From an uncultured Prevotellaceae bacterium (lineage in GTDB: Bacteria; Bacteroidota; Bacteroidia; Bacteroidales; Muribaculaceae), in NCBI GenBank assembly GCA_900320055.1, contig ONQS01000008.1, positions 1-64,000 of the forward strand: a stretch of DNA of 64,000 nt, written 5' to 3'. The notes under the pieces were generated by a model that was not told the origin of the DNA, did not search any database, and was given only the letters and a program-made list of their open reading frames with translations. The translations under genes and the position numbers were made by a program. Positions 46,475 through 55,694 of the stretch are shown here, one piece after another (within the stretch, counting starts at the first letter, position 1; each line of letters opens with the position of its first letter).

Positions 46475-47227
46475 ATGAAACGTGACCAATTGATGGTAGA
46501 AGTGTGTGCCAACGGTGTGGAATCATGCATCGCGGCACAGCAGGGTGGGGCCGACCGTGTGGAATTGTGCGCCGGCATACCCGAGGGCGGCACTACGCCC
46601 AGTTATGGCGAAATCAAGGTAGCGCGGCGGGTATTGACCACGACGCGCCTGCATGTGATTATCCGTCCGCGTGGCGGCGATTTCCTCTATTCCGACTTGG
46701 AAGTGGAGCGCATGGCCGCCGACATTGCGGTGTGCCGTGAGTTGGGCGCTGATGGTGTCGTGTTTGGCTGCCTGAGGGCCGATGGCTCCATCGATGTCGA
46801 CAAAAACCGCTATCTCATGGAGTGTGCCACAGGGATGAGCGTGACCATGCACCGCGCCTTTGACCGTGCGGCCGATCCTGAGCGGGCTTTGGAGCAAATC
46901 ATCGACTTGGGCTTTGACCGCATTCTCACTTCCGGACAGCAGCCCAAAGCCATACAGGGGACCGACTTGCTCGCTCGACTCAATCGACAGGCTGCCGGCC
47001 GCATCATCCTGATGGCTGGCAGCGGCGTCACCGAGCACAATATCAAGCAGATCCGGGATCTGACGGGGTTGCGCGAGTTCCACTTCTCGGGACGCGAGTC
47101 GCAGGCCAGTGCCATGCAATATGTCAATCCTAATCTGTATATGGGCCGACCTGGCGCCAACGAGGCCGCTCTGGACTATACCACGGCCCGACGGGTGGCA
47201 GACACCATTGCCCAACTGCTCGATTGA
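46475..47227 (+). CDS. cutC: CutC family copper homeostasis protein
   Basis: TIM-barrel protein, long called copper homeostasis protein CutC although direct copper handling in bacteria is disputed. ATG 46475 (250 residues) is chosen because MVEVCANGVESCIAAQQGGA should lie at the very start; an open GTG start exists 24 bases earlier. Landmarks: RVELCAGIPEGGTTPSYGEI, HVIIRPRGGDFLYSDLE, ADGVVFGCLRADGSID, MHRAFDRAADP, LTSGQQPKAI and ILMAGSGVTEHNI. Convergent with miaA across a shared terminator. Confidence 0.93.
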   Translation: MKRDQLMVEVCANGVESCIAAQQGGADRVELCAGIPEGGTTPSYGEIKVARRVLTTTRLHVIIRPRGGDFLYSDLEVERMAADIAVCRELGADGVVFGCLRADGSIDVDKNRYLMECATGMSVTMHRAFDRAADPERALEQIIDLGFDRILTSGQQPKAIQGTDLLARLNRQAAGRIILMAGSGVTEHNIKQIRDLTGLREFHFSGRESQASAMQYVNPNLYMGRPGANEAALDYTTARRVADTIAQLLD

Positions 47228-47237
47228 CCCTTTGCGC

Positions 47238-47305
47238 AAACACTAGAGTGACTGGGTTGACAATATGCCTTGCAAGGCGGTGTCAATCTAGTCACTCTGG
47301 TGTTT
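47238..47305. terminator. Bidirectional terminator between cutC and miaA
   Basis: A long inverted repeat: AAACACTAGAGTGACT (47238-47253) pairs with AGTCACTCTGGTGTTT (47290-47305) with few mismatches, and GTTGAC/GTCAA continues inside. T run on the right, A run on the left. The miaA stop codon overlaps its edge. Confidence 0.82.
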
Positions 47306-48201
47306 TATTCTGACAACAGGTCGAGTGCGGTGGCGCAGGCGTCGGCTGGTGTCACCCAGGTGATTTCGGGGTCACGGCGATACCAGGTGAGTTGCTTCTT
47401 GGCATAGACGCGGGTATTCTTCTTGATGCGCTGGATGGCGGTGTCGCGGTCCATTGTGCCATCAAACAGGGCAAACATTTCCTTCATCCCCACAGTGTTG
47501 AGCGAGTTGAGGTGCCGCAGGTGATAGACCGAGCGGGCTTCCTGTTCCAGACCCGCCTCGATCATGCGGTCCACGCGCTTGTTGATGCGGTCAAACAGTT
47601 GTTCTCGATCGGTGTTTAACGCGATTTTCACGATGCGGAAGTCGCGTTGCTTGGCCATGCCGGTGCGCAGGCTGGAGTAGGGCACGCCCGCCTGTCGGCA
47701 GATTTCCACGCCGTGGCACACACGGCTGGTGTTTTTGCGGTCGATGGTCGAGGCATATTGCGGGTCGAGTCGCTCCAGTTCCTCGACGAGGCTCGCCAGA
47801 CCGTGCGTCTGCAGTTTCTCCTTGACGGCGCTGCGCACCTCCGGACTGATGTCGGGCAACTGGTCGATGCCTCGGCACACGGCGTCGACATAGAGCATCG
47901 ATCCGCCGCACATCACGGCATAATCCCCCTGCCTCCATAGCGATGGCAACAATTCCATCACGTCGCCCTCAAATTGGGCTGCGCTGTAACTCTCTTCCAG
48001 GTCCTTAATGGCCACAAAGTGGTGGCGGGCCGCCGCCAGTTCCTCGGCTGTCGGTGCCGCTGTGCAGATGGGGATGCCGCGATAGATCTGCCGGGAGTCG
48101 GCATTGATGATGTCACAATGCAGGTGCTGCGCCAGCGTGATGGCTGTCGCGGTCTTGCCCACTCCTGTGGGACCTGTGATGACAATCAGCGTCTTGCTCA
48201 T
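47305..48201 (-). CDS. miaA: tRNA dimethylallyltransferase MiaA
   Basis: Adds a dimethylallyl group to A37 of tRNAs reading UNN codons. The 298 residues have the P-loop GPTGVGKT (10-17), NADSRQIYRGIPICTAAP, HHFVAIKDLEESYSAAQFE, GGSMLYVDAVCRGID and the C-terminal KKNTRVYAKKQLTWYR. Its start codon overlaps the stop of the AI-2E-type permease gene by four bases, so the two are translationally coupled. Confidence 0.96.
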   Translation of the reverse strand: MSKTLIVITGPTGVGKTATAITLAQHLHCDIINADSRQIYRGIPICTAAPTAEELAAARHHFVAIKDLEESYSAAQFEGDVMELLPSLWRQGDYAVMCGGSMLYVDAVCRGIDQLPDISPEVRSAVKEKLQTHGLASLVEELERLDPQYASTIDRKNTSRVCHGVEICRQAGVPYSSLRTGMAKQRDFRIVKIALNTDREQLFDRINKRVDRMIEAGLEQEARSVYHLRHLNSLNTVGMKEMFALFDGTMDRDTAIQRIKKNTRVYAKKQLTWYRRDPEITWVTPADACATALDLLSE

Positions 48202-49394
48202 TGCTCCTCCTTCTCGATGTTGCTGTACTTGTCAACCAGCGAGGAGGTGAGGGCTAGTGGAGCCTTCTTGTTCTGGACGGGCTTTCGGTCTTTGTAGAGC
48301 GGGTTGGGCTGATGCAGCACAAACTCGCAGTAGTAGGAGATGATGAGGGTGGTCAACGGCAAGCCGATAATCAGGCCGATGAAGCCCAGCACATACACCC
48401 ACAGCGACAATGACAGGAAGATGATGGCTGGATTGAGTCCCATCTGTGACTTCATGATAGTGGGAATCAGCACCATGTCCTGAATGATCTGGCAGATGAT
48501 ATAGGCTGCGATCACCCAGGCAAACATGACCCAGAAACTGGCTCCGGTAGCAGCAGTGGCAACCAGGCACAGAAACGCCGCGATCGGGATAGATATCAGT
48601 TGCAGGTAGGGCACCATGTTGAGCAAGCCCACAAACATGCCGAAGGCTATTGCCATCGGCAACCCGATGATATAGAACTCAATCGCAAATATCACGCCCA
48701 CAAAGAAGGACACAGCCGCCTGGCCGCGGAAGTAGCGGCTCATCGTGTCGGCCACGTCGCCAAATATGCGCAACGCTATGCGGCGGTATTTGCCGGGTAT
48801 GGCTGCCTTGAACCCATGGGATAGTTTGTTAAAGTCCAGCAGGATAAAGAACATGTACAGCAGCACGATGAACCATGACACGATGCTGAATATCACGCTC
48901 ATGGTACCACCAACCACCGACCACGCGCCCGAGGCGGCCTTGTTGATCAGATCCATCCACTGCTGCTTGCTGAACAATTCGTTGATTTTCTCCAGGTCGA
49001 TGTAGCGCTGGATGAATTCGTTGATCTCGGCAGGGACATAGGGGATGCGTAACGACGACTTGGCGTAGGCTGCCAACTGCTTGGACATGGCGCCAAACTC
49101 ATCGATCAGGTAGGGTATGATGAGCCAGCATAGGCCTGTGATCAATGCTATGACGATGAGCAGGGCCACCACCACGGCGACGCCACGCGCCTTGATGCGG
49201 GCTTTACGTTGCAGCCACTCGACCAGAGGTTCGATGATGTAGGCCAGAATAAAGCCCACCACAAACGGCATCAGCACCGGGCTCAGGTAATTGACGAGCC
49301 ACACACCGATGCCCACACTGATGAGGGTCAGCACCATCCTCACCACGCGGTCAAAGTCATATTTCTTGGGTTGTTGTACAGTAGTCTGTGCCAT
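48198..49394 (-). CDS. AI-2E/PerM family permease
   Basis: A 398-residue inner-membrane protein with about eight helices in the PerM/TqsA pattern: two N-terminal helices (VLMPFVVGFILAYIIEPLVEWL, VAVVVALLIVIALITGLCWL), an extracytoplasmic helical region to about residue 150, then VLLYMFFILLDF, VGLLNMVPYLQLISIPIAAF, IICQIIQDMVLIPTIM and GFIGLIIGLPLTTLI. The family name does not prove autoinducer transport; relatives include sodium/proton antiporters. It starts just outside a heptamer array. Confidence 0.9.
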   Translation of the reverse strand: MAQTTVQQPKKYDFDRVVRMVLTLISVGIGVWLVNYLSPVLMPFVVGFILAYIIEPLVEWLQRKARIKARGVAVVVALLIVIALITGLCWLIIPYLIDEFGAMSKQLAAYAKSSLRIPYVPAEINEFIQRYIDLEKINELFSKQQWMDLINKAASGAWSVVGGTMSVIFSIVSWFIVLLYMFFILLDFNKLSHGFKAAIPGKYRRIALRIFGDVADTMSRYFRGQAAVSFFVGVIFAIEFYIIGLPMAIAFGMFVGLLNMVPYLQLISIPIAAFLCLVATAATGASFWVMFAWVIAAYIICQIIQDMVLIPTIMKSQMGLNPAIIFLSLSLWVYVLGFIGLIIGLPLTTLIISYYCEFVLHQPNPLYKDRKPVQNKKAPLALTSSLVDKYSNIEKEEQ

Positions 49395-49410
49395 ATCTCT
49401 TCATTGCTGG

Positions 49411-49572
49411 TTGTTATTTGTATATTTGTATAGTTGTGAAGTTGTTAGTTGTATAGTTGTGAAGTTGTTAGTTGTATAGTTGTGTAGTTGTATAGTTGTT
49501 AGTTGTGTAGTTGTCACTAAGAACTAAAAACTAAAAACTAACAACTAAAAACTAAAAACTAACAACCAAAAC
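49411..49572. repeat. Heptamer array switching orientation midway
   Basis: From 49411 to about 49511 the units read GTTAGTT, GTATAGTT and GTGAAGTT. From about 49512 to 49572 they read AACTAAG, AACTAAA and AACTAAC. The array thus flips strand near GTCACTAAG and could fold into a long imperfect hairpin between the AI-2E-type gene and the exonuclease gene. Confidence 0.87.
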
Positions 49573-49574
49573 TA

Positions 49575-50327
49575 TTAACTGATCTCCAACTCCACGGGGC
49601 AGTGGTCGCTGCCATAGATCTCGGTGTGGATTTTTGCACTGGTGAGCCGATCCTGGAGCCGGTTGCTTGTCAGGAAGTAGTCGATGCGCCATCCCGCATT
49701 TTTCTCGCGCGCCTTGAAGCGGTAACTCCACCACGAGTAGACGTCGGTCACATCGGGGTTGAAAAAGCGCCATGTATCGGTAAATCCCGCATCGAGCAGG
49801 GCCGTCATCTTTGCCCGCTCCTCGTCGGTGAAGCCGGCGTTCTTACGGTTGGTCTTGGGATTCTTCAGGTCGATTTCCTGATGCGCAACATTCAGGTCGC
49901 CGCACACGATCACGGGCTTCTTCTCGTCCAGTTGCAGCAGATAGGCGCGAAAGTCATCTTCCCAGTTCATGCGGTAGTCCAGGCGGCGCAGGCCGTCTTG
50001 GCTATTGGGCGTGTAGCAGGTCACCAGGTAGAAGTCTGGCATCTCCAGTGTGATGACGCGGCCCTCATGGTCGTGCTCATCGATGCCGATGCCATAAGTC
50101 ACATTCAGCGGCTCGTGGCGGCTGTAGATGGCCGTGCCCGAGTAGCCCTTCTTATCGGCATAGTTCCAGTAGGAGCGGTAACCGTCAAATTCCAAGTCCA
50201 GTTGTCCAGCCTGCATCTTGGTTTCCTGCAGGCAGAAGAAGTCGGCATCGAGTTCCTTAAAGATGTCGCCGAAGCCCTTGCCCACTACGGCCCTCAGGCC
50301 GTTTACGTTCCACGAGATGAATTTCAT
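49575..50327 (-). CDS. Exodeoxyribonuclease III / AP endonuclease
   Basis: ExoIII-type DNA repair enzyme nicking at abasic sites. The 250 residues contain the whole endonuclease/exonuclease/phosphatase signature: [19 protein letters not shown] with the metal-binding Glu, [46 protein letters not shown] and the C-terminal [11 protein letters not shown] with the catalytic His. Divergent from the RluA-type gene over an 80-base gap. Confidence 0.94.
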   Translation of the reverse strand: MKFISWNVNGLRAVVGKGFGDIFKELDADFFCLQETKMQAGQLDLEFDGYRSYWNYADKKGYSGTAIYSRHEPLNVTYGIGIDEHDHEGRVITLEMPDFYLVTCYTPNSQDGLRRLDYRMNWEDDFRAYLLQLDEKKPVIVCGDLNVAHQEIDLKNPKTNRKNAGFTDEERAKMTALLDAGFTDTWRFFNPDVTDVYSWWSYRFKAREKNAGWRIDYFLTSNRLQDRLTSAKIHTEIYGSDHCPVELEIS

Positions 50328-50351
50328 TTCAGCGTTTTTTGGTTAATTCTG

Positions 50352-50359
50352 CAAATATA
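50352..50359 (-). promoter_or_regulatory. -7 element of exonuclease gene
   Basis: TATATTTG on the minus strand, 25 bases before the start at 50327. A -33 element was not seen. Confidence 0.5.
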
Positions 50360-50394
50360 CTGCTAAAAGCGCTTATCTTGAAAATTAAATGACG

Positions 50395-50402
50395 TAATTT
50401 TG
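50395..50402 (+). promoter_or_regulatory. -7 element immediately upstream of RluA-type gene
   Basis: TAATTTTG ends only six bases before the ATG at 50408, so transcription should begin at or next to the start codon. This implies a leaderless or almost leaderless mRNA. Confidence 0.6.
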
Positions 50403-50407
50403 CAGCA

Positions 50408-52036
50408 ATGATCGAGAAATTTCATCGACTTGGTGTGGAGGAGTCGGCTGTCGAATTGCCGCGACAGTTCACCTGCCCGTTCTGCTATGAGCCGCACCCG
50501 CTGGCGCTGATGGCTGTCGAGCGGGTGCAGCGATATGTCGCTACGCGCGATGATTGGGCCGACGAACTGGCATCGGGCAAAATGCTCGGTGTGCTCGTGG
50601 TCCGGAATGATGAGGGCATTATAGGCTTTCTGGCGGCTTTCTCTGGCAATCTGGCGGGTAGCGTCAAGCATGATTACTTTGTGCCTCCTGTCTATGACTT
50701 GCTCGATCCCCAAGGCGAGTTCAAGCATGGCGAGGCGCAAATCACCGCTATCAACCATGAGGTGGAGCGGCTGGAACACGCGCCCCAAAGGGCGGCTTTG
50801 CGGCGTCGGGAGGCGATTGCCAGACAAGAGATGGCTCAAGCGATTGCCGACTACAAGGCGTTGATGGCCAGTCACAAGCGTGGACGTGACGAGCGTCGGC
50901 AGGCTGGGCCGTTGACTGCCCAACAAGCAGAGGCCCTCTTGAATCAGAGCCGCTACGAGAAGGCCCAACTCAAGCGCATACGCCAGCACCATCAGGCCAT
51001 GATTCAGAGCATTGTCGACGAGATAGCCGCCGCTGACCAGGAGATCGATCAGTTAAAGGTTCGCCGCAAGGCGATGAGCGAGGCATTGCAGGAGCGCATC
51101 TTCCGACTCTTTGTCGTCAGCAATGCCCGTGGCGAGCGTCGCGACCTGGTCGAGGTGTTCAAGCCCTTAGGTACCTTGCCGCCTGCCGGGGCGGGCGAGT
51201 GCTGTGCGCCGCGATTGCTCAACTATGCCTTCGGACATGGCTTGCGGCCTGTGTGCATGGCGGAGTTCTGGTGGGGTGAGTCGCCTGTGGGCGAGGTGCG
51301 TCACCATGGCCACTTCTATCCCGCTTGCCGCAGCAAGTGCAAGCCCATCCTGGAATATATGCTGCAAGGCCTCGATGTGGAGGATAATCCTCTCGAGAAA
51401 CCTATGCGCGCCGCCACGCTCGATGTCGTCTACGATGACCAGTGGCTCACGGTGCTCAACAAGCCTTCGGGCATGCTCACCGTGCCGGGCAAGGCGCTCG
51501 ACGATTCGTTACTCAGCCGTTATCAACTGGCCCACCCCGAGGCCTCGGGACCCATTGTCGTGCACCGGCTGGATCAGGAAACGTCGGGGCTCGTGGTTTT
51601 CGCTAAGGACAAGGCGGTACACAAGGCGCTGCAACAGCAGTTCGAGGCCCATACGATCCAGAAGCAGTACGTCGCCTTGCTCGAGGGACTGGTGCTTCTC
51701 GACGAGGGTGTCATCGATCTGCCCATTCGGCCCGATGTGGACGACCGTCCGCGTCAGCGCGTCGATTACGGGCAGGGCAAGCCCGCCGTGACCCGATATC
51801 GTGTGCTGGAGCGCCGCGACGGTCACACGCTCATCGCTCTGCAGCCTCTCACTGGCCGCACCCATCAGTTGAGGGTACATTGCTCCCACCCGCAGGGCCT
51901 GAACTGTCCCATCGTGGGTGACCGCCTCTATGGTCGGGCGTCCTCCCGCTTGATGCTACATGCCCGTTCCGTCACCTTCGACCATCCTGTGACCAGCCGC
52001 TCGCTCTGCATCACTTGTCCGGTCCCGTTTCTGTAA
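50408..52036 (+). CDS. RluA-family pseudouridine synthase with long N-terminal extension
   Basis: The 542 residues are far longer than a plain RluA domain. The catalytic part (about 335-540) has DDQWLTVLNKPSGMLTVPG, VVHRLDQETSGLVVFAK with catalytic Asp389, and LTGRTHQLRVHCSH. The N-terminal 330 residues contain a small Cys-rich opening (FTCPFCYEPHPLAL), a basic, charged coiled-coil-like helix (about 120-230) and a region with ARGERRDLVEVF, GAGECCAPRLLNYAF and FYPACRSKCKPILEYML. Such extended RluA proteins recur in Bacteroidota; the extension probably binds rRNA. The target uridine is unknown. Confidence 0.9.
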   Translation: MIEKFHRLGVEESAVELPRQFTCPFCYEPHPLALMAVERVQRYVATRDDWADELASGKMLGVLVVRNDEGIIGFLAAFSGNLAGSVKHDYFVPPVYDLLDPQGEFKHGEAQITAINHEVERLEHAPQRAALRRREAIARQEMAQAIADYKALMASHKRGRDERRQAGPLTAQQAEALLNQSRYEKAQLKRIRQHHQAMIQSIVDEIAAADQEIDQLKVRRKAMSEALQERIFRLFVVSNARGERRDLVEVFKPLGTLPPAGAGECCAPRLLNYAFGHGLRPVCMAEFWWGESPVGEVRHHGHFYPACRSKCKPILEYMLQGLDVEDNPLEKPMRAATLDVVYDDQWLTVLNKPSGMLTVPGKALDDSLLSRYQLAHPEASGPIVVHRLDQETSGLVVFAKDKAVHKALQQQFEAHTIQKQYVALLEGLVLLDEGVIDLPIRPDVDDRPRQRVDYGQGKPAVTRYRVLERRDGHTLIALQPLTGRTHQLRVHCSHPQGLNCPIVGDRLYGRASSRLMLHARSVTFDHPVTSRSLCITCPVPFL

Positions 52037-52162
52037 GGGTAAGCGGCTTTGACGGGAGCATCCTCTCAGAATTGAAAATGTTTACATTTTTTTTGAAATC
52101 AGCGAGTTTTAGCCAAAAAGACTGAAACAATGCTAATTGTTTGCAAAATTAAATTAAATCAT

Positions 52163-52193
52163 TTTGAAGTTTGCAATCGTAACTCTATATTTG
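52163..52193 (+). promoter_or_regulatory. Promoter of TonB-CTD gene
   Basis: TTTG (52163-52166), 19 bases, TATATTTG (52186-52193). A perfect consensus promoter 60 bases before the start. Confidence 0.82.
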
Positions 52194-52253
52194 CGGGGTA
52201 AATCACCGGGTTAACCCCGATTGATCTTAACATCTTTATCAATTAAATTGCCT

Positions 52254-52694
52254 ATGCTCAAACAATTACGCTTTGGATTATTGGCACTGATGACACTCGC
52301 AACGGTGTTGCCCTTGGCAGCACAGGTGCGTCACGTCACCACGGTCAACCCCCAATCTAAGCGCTCATACATGGAGGTCTATGAGTTTGACTACGTCGAC
52401 ATCCAGCCTCAGTTCCCTGGCGGCGAGCGTGGGCTTATCAACTTCATCAACAAGACCAGGGAATATCCCTACCATGCTTACAAAAAGCGCATTCAGGGCC
52501 GTGTCCTGTGCAGTTTCATTGTGGGTACCGACGGCAAGGTGAGCGATGTGCGTGTCATACGCGGTGCCGCCGACGAGAGCCTCAACCGAGAGGCCATCCG
52601 TGTCATTGCCGCCATGCCCAAGTGGAGCGTCGGCAAGGTGGGCAAGCATGCTGTGCCGGTGCGTGTGGTGCTGCCCATCAACTTCAGGCTCTAG
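52254..52694 (+). CDS. TonB C-terminal domain protein without inner-membrane anchor
   Basis: The 146 residues start with a cleavable-looking signal peptide (KQLRFGLLALMTLATVLPLAAQ) rather than the membrane anchor and Pro-rich linker of TonB. The rest is a TonB_C domain: QFPGGERGLINFINKTREYP, IQGRVLCSFIVGTDGKVSDV, LNREAIRVIAAMPKW, VPVRVVLPINFRL. ATG 52254 is used; the frame is open upstream. Such periplasmic TonB-CTD proteins are frequent in Bacteroidota. Without an ExbB/D-contacting anchor it probably does not transduce energy. Confidence 0.88.
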   Translation: MLKQLRFGLLALMTLATVLPLAAQVRHVTTVNPQSKRSYMEVYEFDYVDIQPQFPGGERGLINFINKTREYPYHAYKKRIQGRVLCSFIVGTDGKVSDVRVIRGAADESLNREAIRVIAAMPKWSVGKVGKHAVPVRVVLPINFRL

Positions 52695-52734
52695 TAGCAG
52701 CAACGCGACAAACCATATCAAGATAAAAGTCTCT

Positions 52735-52765
52735 AACCGTCACTGCTGTGGCGGTTTTTTTTTAC
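52735..52765 (+). terminator. Intrinsic terminator after TonB-CTD gene
   Basis: AACCGTCAC (52735-52743) pairs with GTGGCGGTT (52748-52756) with one G-U, then a run of Ts. Confidence 0.88.
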
Positions 52766-52943
52766 GCACGGCGCGCTCTTTCCTCGGCAATCATCGTTCT
52801 GCAGGAAATGAGTGGGGACACCCACCACATCATCGCATGTCTGCTGAGGTGGAAACCTTGGCCCAGGCTACCGAAAAGCGTGGTCGTTACCTTCTCTTAA
52901 TCAGCAATATCCCGATAACTTGCAATCAGTTAAAAAAAAGGTG

Positions 52944-52951
52944 TATCTTTG
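52944..52951 (+). promoter_or_regulatory. -7 element of first C10 protease
   Basis: TATCTTTG, about 60 bases before the start. TTG lies 21 bases upstream, slightly long spacing. Confidence 0.62.
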
Positions 52952-53011
52952 CATCCTTATAATAATATCAATGGGCCAATTAATACCTTAACCAATAAAC
53001 TTGAATGCTTT

Positions 53012-55393
53012 ATGAAAGAATTACTGATTCTCATCGCCCTCGCTTTGGCGACGTTACAAGGTCTGGCTGCCGACGTCAGCACGGCGACAGCCCAGCAGGT
53101 GGCACGGCGTTTCTTGAGCAACCGTGCTGCCAAGGGTACTCTCAACGCCGCCTCACCCACTGTCAAATGGGTGCACAAGGAGGCCAATTCCAGCAATGCC
53201 AATCAGGCCGCTTACTATGTGATCAATACCGACCGCGGTTTCGTCATCGTCTCGGGCGATGACCGTGCCCAGCAGATTCTCGCCTATGGTGACCGTCCTC
53301 TCGACGGCATGAGCAATCTGCCCGAGAACATGCGCTTCTGGCTCGGTCACTACAAGCAGCAGATGGAGTATCTGCAGGCCCACCCTGGCATGGTGGTCAA
53401 GAAACCCACATTCAAGGCCGGCCAGAGTGTTCAGCCCATGCTCGATGCCATGTGGAACCAGAGTGAGCCCTATAATAATCTGTGTCCCAGGGATGGAGAC
53501 AAAAACGCTATGACCGGTTGTGCCTGCACGTCGCTGGCTCAGGTGTTTAATTTCTGGAAGCATCCCACCGAGCCTACCGCTGTGGTGCCGGGTTACACCA
53601 CCCGTAACGGCAAATTCACGCTGCCCGATCTGCCCTCTGTGACCTTTGACTGGGATAACATCCTGCCCACTTATACGTTTAATAATTACAATGATGCGAA
53701 TGCTCTTGCCGTGGCCCAGTTGATGCGCTACATTGGCCAGGCCGAGCAGATGAACTATGACAAGACGGGTAGCGATGCCTGGGAGGATGACATCGTCAGA
53801 GCCTGCGAGATTCTCGGATATGACGACGCCTATGCCGTCTATAAGGCCACGATGAACTTCCAGACGGGCGACGAGACCACCTATATCAGCGACGAGGACT
53901 GGCATGCCATGATGGTCGAGGAACTGCTGGCGGGCCGTCCGTTTGTCTTCTGCGCCTTTGACTATACCCATGCTAATTCTTCCTACAGCGGTCATGCCTT
54001 CAATGTCGATGGTTACGACGCCAGCAATGGCACCTTCTCCATCAACTGGGGCTGGAGCGGCGTGGGTAATGGCTACTTTGCCATGAACGCTTTTGCCAAT
54101 CAGGGCGCTAACTATCACTTGGGACAGCGCATCGTGAAGAATATCAAGCCGGCAAAGGCGTCCGAGCCTGCTCTTAAGACCACTCCTGCTCTGATCTCCC
54201 TGGCCACACGTGTCGGTGAGCCGGTCACTGCCACCTTTACCGTCAAGGGGCGTGCGCTCTCCAGTGACGTGAAACTGACCGTCAATGATGCCGATGGCGT
54301 CTATAGCATTGATCCCGCTACCATCACGGCCAGTGCTGTCGTGGATGGCTATGACGTCACGGTAACCTATGCGCCCCGAGTGGTGGGCAGCAATGAGGCC
54401 ACGGTTACCTTGAGTGCCGATGGTGTTGATGATATGGTTCTCAGGCTGCATGGCGTGGCCTCCGAGGCTTATGAGTTGCAGGCTGTTGATCCCGTGATGT
54501 TGCCGGCCAGTGCGCAGTATGTCGGCAACAACTCGTTCCGTGCCGAGTGGGCCGACCAGACCGATCCCAACGAGGTTGTTAGTTACACCCTGCAAGTGGA
54601 TGCCAAGCAAGACTATATGCTCCTGGGCGAGGCCGACTGGAGCAATGTGGATAACGTTATCTCCGCACAGACCGCCAATGCGGCTCGTTATTTCCCCGAG
54701 GGATGGACTTTTGCGGGCGCTGATCTTTTTACCGAAGGCGAATATATCTCTATCAACGGCAATTTCAGTTTCTCGACACCAACCTATGACTTGACTGGAT
54801 TTGATAAGGTGACCGTGGTGCTTACTGCCAAAATGGGTGGTTATTCAGCCTCAAAGTTTACCGTATCGACCAGTGTGGACTCAAAGGAGTTTGAGGTAAC
54901 CGAGCGGACGTTTGGACAATTTGTGGCTGTGCTCGATTGTGGCAAGACCGACAAGGTGACCATCGCCAACAAGAGCGGCAACCCCTGCTTCCAGCACATG
55001 GTGATTTATGCCGGCGAATTGCCCGCCCCGCAACTGCGCGCCACCGAGAGCGGCGATGAGAGCCAGCGCACCATCACGGGCATCACCGACAGGTTCTACA
55101 CCATCAACAACTTGACCCCTGGCGGCACCTATCTCTATAAGGTGAAGGCCCTCTATGCCAATGGAGCATGGAGTGCGTGGAGCAATGTCCAGGAGGTAAC
55201 GCTGGCCGAGGGTGGCCAGACCTATGCCAAGGGCGATGTGAACAAGGATGGCTTTGTCAACATTACCGACGTGACCACGCTTATCGACATGCTCCTTAGC
55301 GACGAGTCGGCGCCCGAGGCAGATGTCGATGGCGACGGGACTGTCAGCATCACCGATGTGACCACGCTCATCGACTTGTTGCTGAGCGCTTAA
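53012..55393 (+). CDS. C10 (streptopain-like) cysteine protease with dockerin, copy 1
   Basis: Secreted papain-like protease of MEROPS family C10. ATG 53012 begins the signal peptide (KELLILIALALATLQGLAA), giving 793 residues. Order: streptopain-type propeptide about 21-135 (ATAQQVARRFLSNRAA, GFVIVSGDDRAQQILAYG); protease domain about 140-375 with Cys170 in MTGCACTSLAQVFNFW, His328 in YSGHAFNVDGYD and the full NWGWSG motif (345-350); Ig-like domain about 385-485; second beta domain with Fn3-like module to 735; dockerin 741-793 (DVNKDGFVNITD, DVDGDGTVSITD). Of the three copies this has the most canonical active site and should be active. Confidence 0.93.
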   Translation: MKELLILIALALATLQGLAADVSTATAQQVARRFLSNRAAKGTLNAASPTVKWVHKEANSSNANQAAYYVINTDRGFVIVSGDDRAQQILAYGDRPLDGMSNLPENMRFWLGHYKQQMEYLQAHPGMVVKKPTFKAGQSVQPMLDAMWNQSEPYNNLCPRDGDKNAMTGCACTSLAQVFNFWKHPTEPTAVVPGYTTRNGKFTLPDLPSVTFDWDNILPTYTFNNYNDANALAVAQLMRYIGQAEQMNYDKTGSDAWEDDIVRACEILGYDDAYAVYKATMNFQTGDETTYISDEDWHAMMVEELLAGRPFVFCAFDYTHANSSYSGHAFNVDGYDASNGTFSINWGWSGVGNGYFAMNAFANQGANYHLGQRIVKNIKPAKASEPALKTTPALISLATRVGEPVTATFTVKGRALSSDVKLTVNDADGVYSIDPATITASAVVDGYDVTVTYAPRVVGSNEATVTLSADGVDDMVLRLHGVASEAYELQAVDPVMLPASAQYVGNNSFRAEWADQTDPNEVVSYTLQVDAKQDYMLLGEADWSNVDNVISAQTANAARYFPEGWTFAGADLFTEGEYISINGNFSFSTPTYDLTGFDKVTVVLTAKMGGYSASKFTVSTSVDSKEFEVTERTFGQFVAVLDCGKTDKVTIANKSGNPCFQHMVIYAGELPAPQLRATESGDESQRTITGITDRFYTINNLTPGGTYLYKVKALYANGAWSAWSNVQEVTLAEGGQTYAKGDVNKDGFVNITDVTTLIDMLLSDESAPEADVDGDGTVSITDVTTLIDLLLSA

Positions 55394-55417
55394 GCCTGCG
55401 GTTTACCGATGATCTGA

Positions 55418-55461
55418 TACAATGCCTCCAAAAGGTCGGTTCCCGACTTTTGGGGGCATTG
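55418..55461 (+). terminator. Intrinsic terminator after C10 protease 1
   Basis: A long hairpin, ACAATGCCTCCAAAAGG... (from 55418) pairing with ...CTTTTGGGGGCATTGT (to 55461). The T run is weak (GTGAATCAT). Confidence 0.7.
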
Positions 55462-55567
55462 TGAATCATATCTCTTCTTCTCTGTCACATTGCAATGCAG
55501 AAATGGGGTTTGAGCCGACATTCTTCTACGGTTTTCATTTTTTTAACGACTATTTGGGTCAAAAATT

Positions 55568-55599
55568 TTGCATAGTTATAAAATAATGTATAAATTCGC
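55568..55599 (+). promoter_or_regulatory. Possible promoter of C10 protease 2
   Basis: TTTG (55568-55571), 20 bases, TAAATTCG (55592-55599). The -7 box deviates from TAnnTTTG at one position; 95 bases before the start. Confidence 0.4.
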
Positions 55600-55694
55600 A
55601 CCGTCTAATGACAGATAACTATTTATTTTACCGATGAATACCATTACATTGCTTTTGATAACTAGTTATTAATCAACATATTAAACTTGTTTTT

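Larger units (their letters stand above)
52695..53011. other. Intergenic region between TonB-CTD gene and first C10 protease
   Basis: About 320 bases containing the terminator and the -7 element listed separately. The middle (52770-52930) has no supported gene, repeat or RNA. Confidence 0.55.

Noticed and set aside
52546..52962. ORF overlapping the TonB-CTD gene and the gap after it
   Set aside because: It starts in another frame inside a well-supported gene, runs through its terminator and has no recognisable domain.
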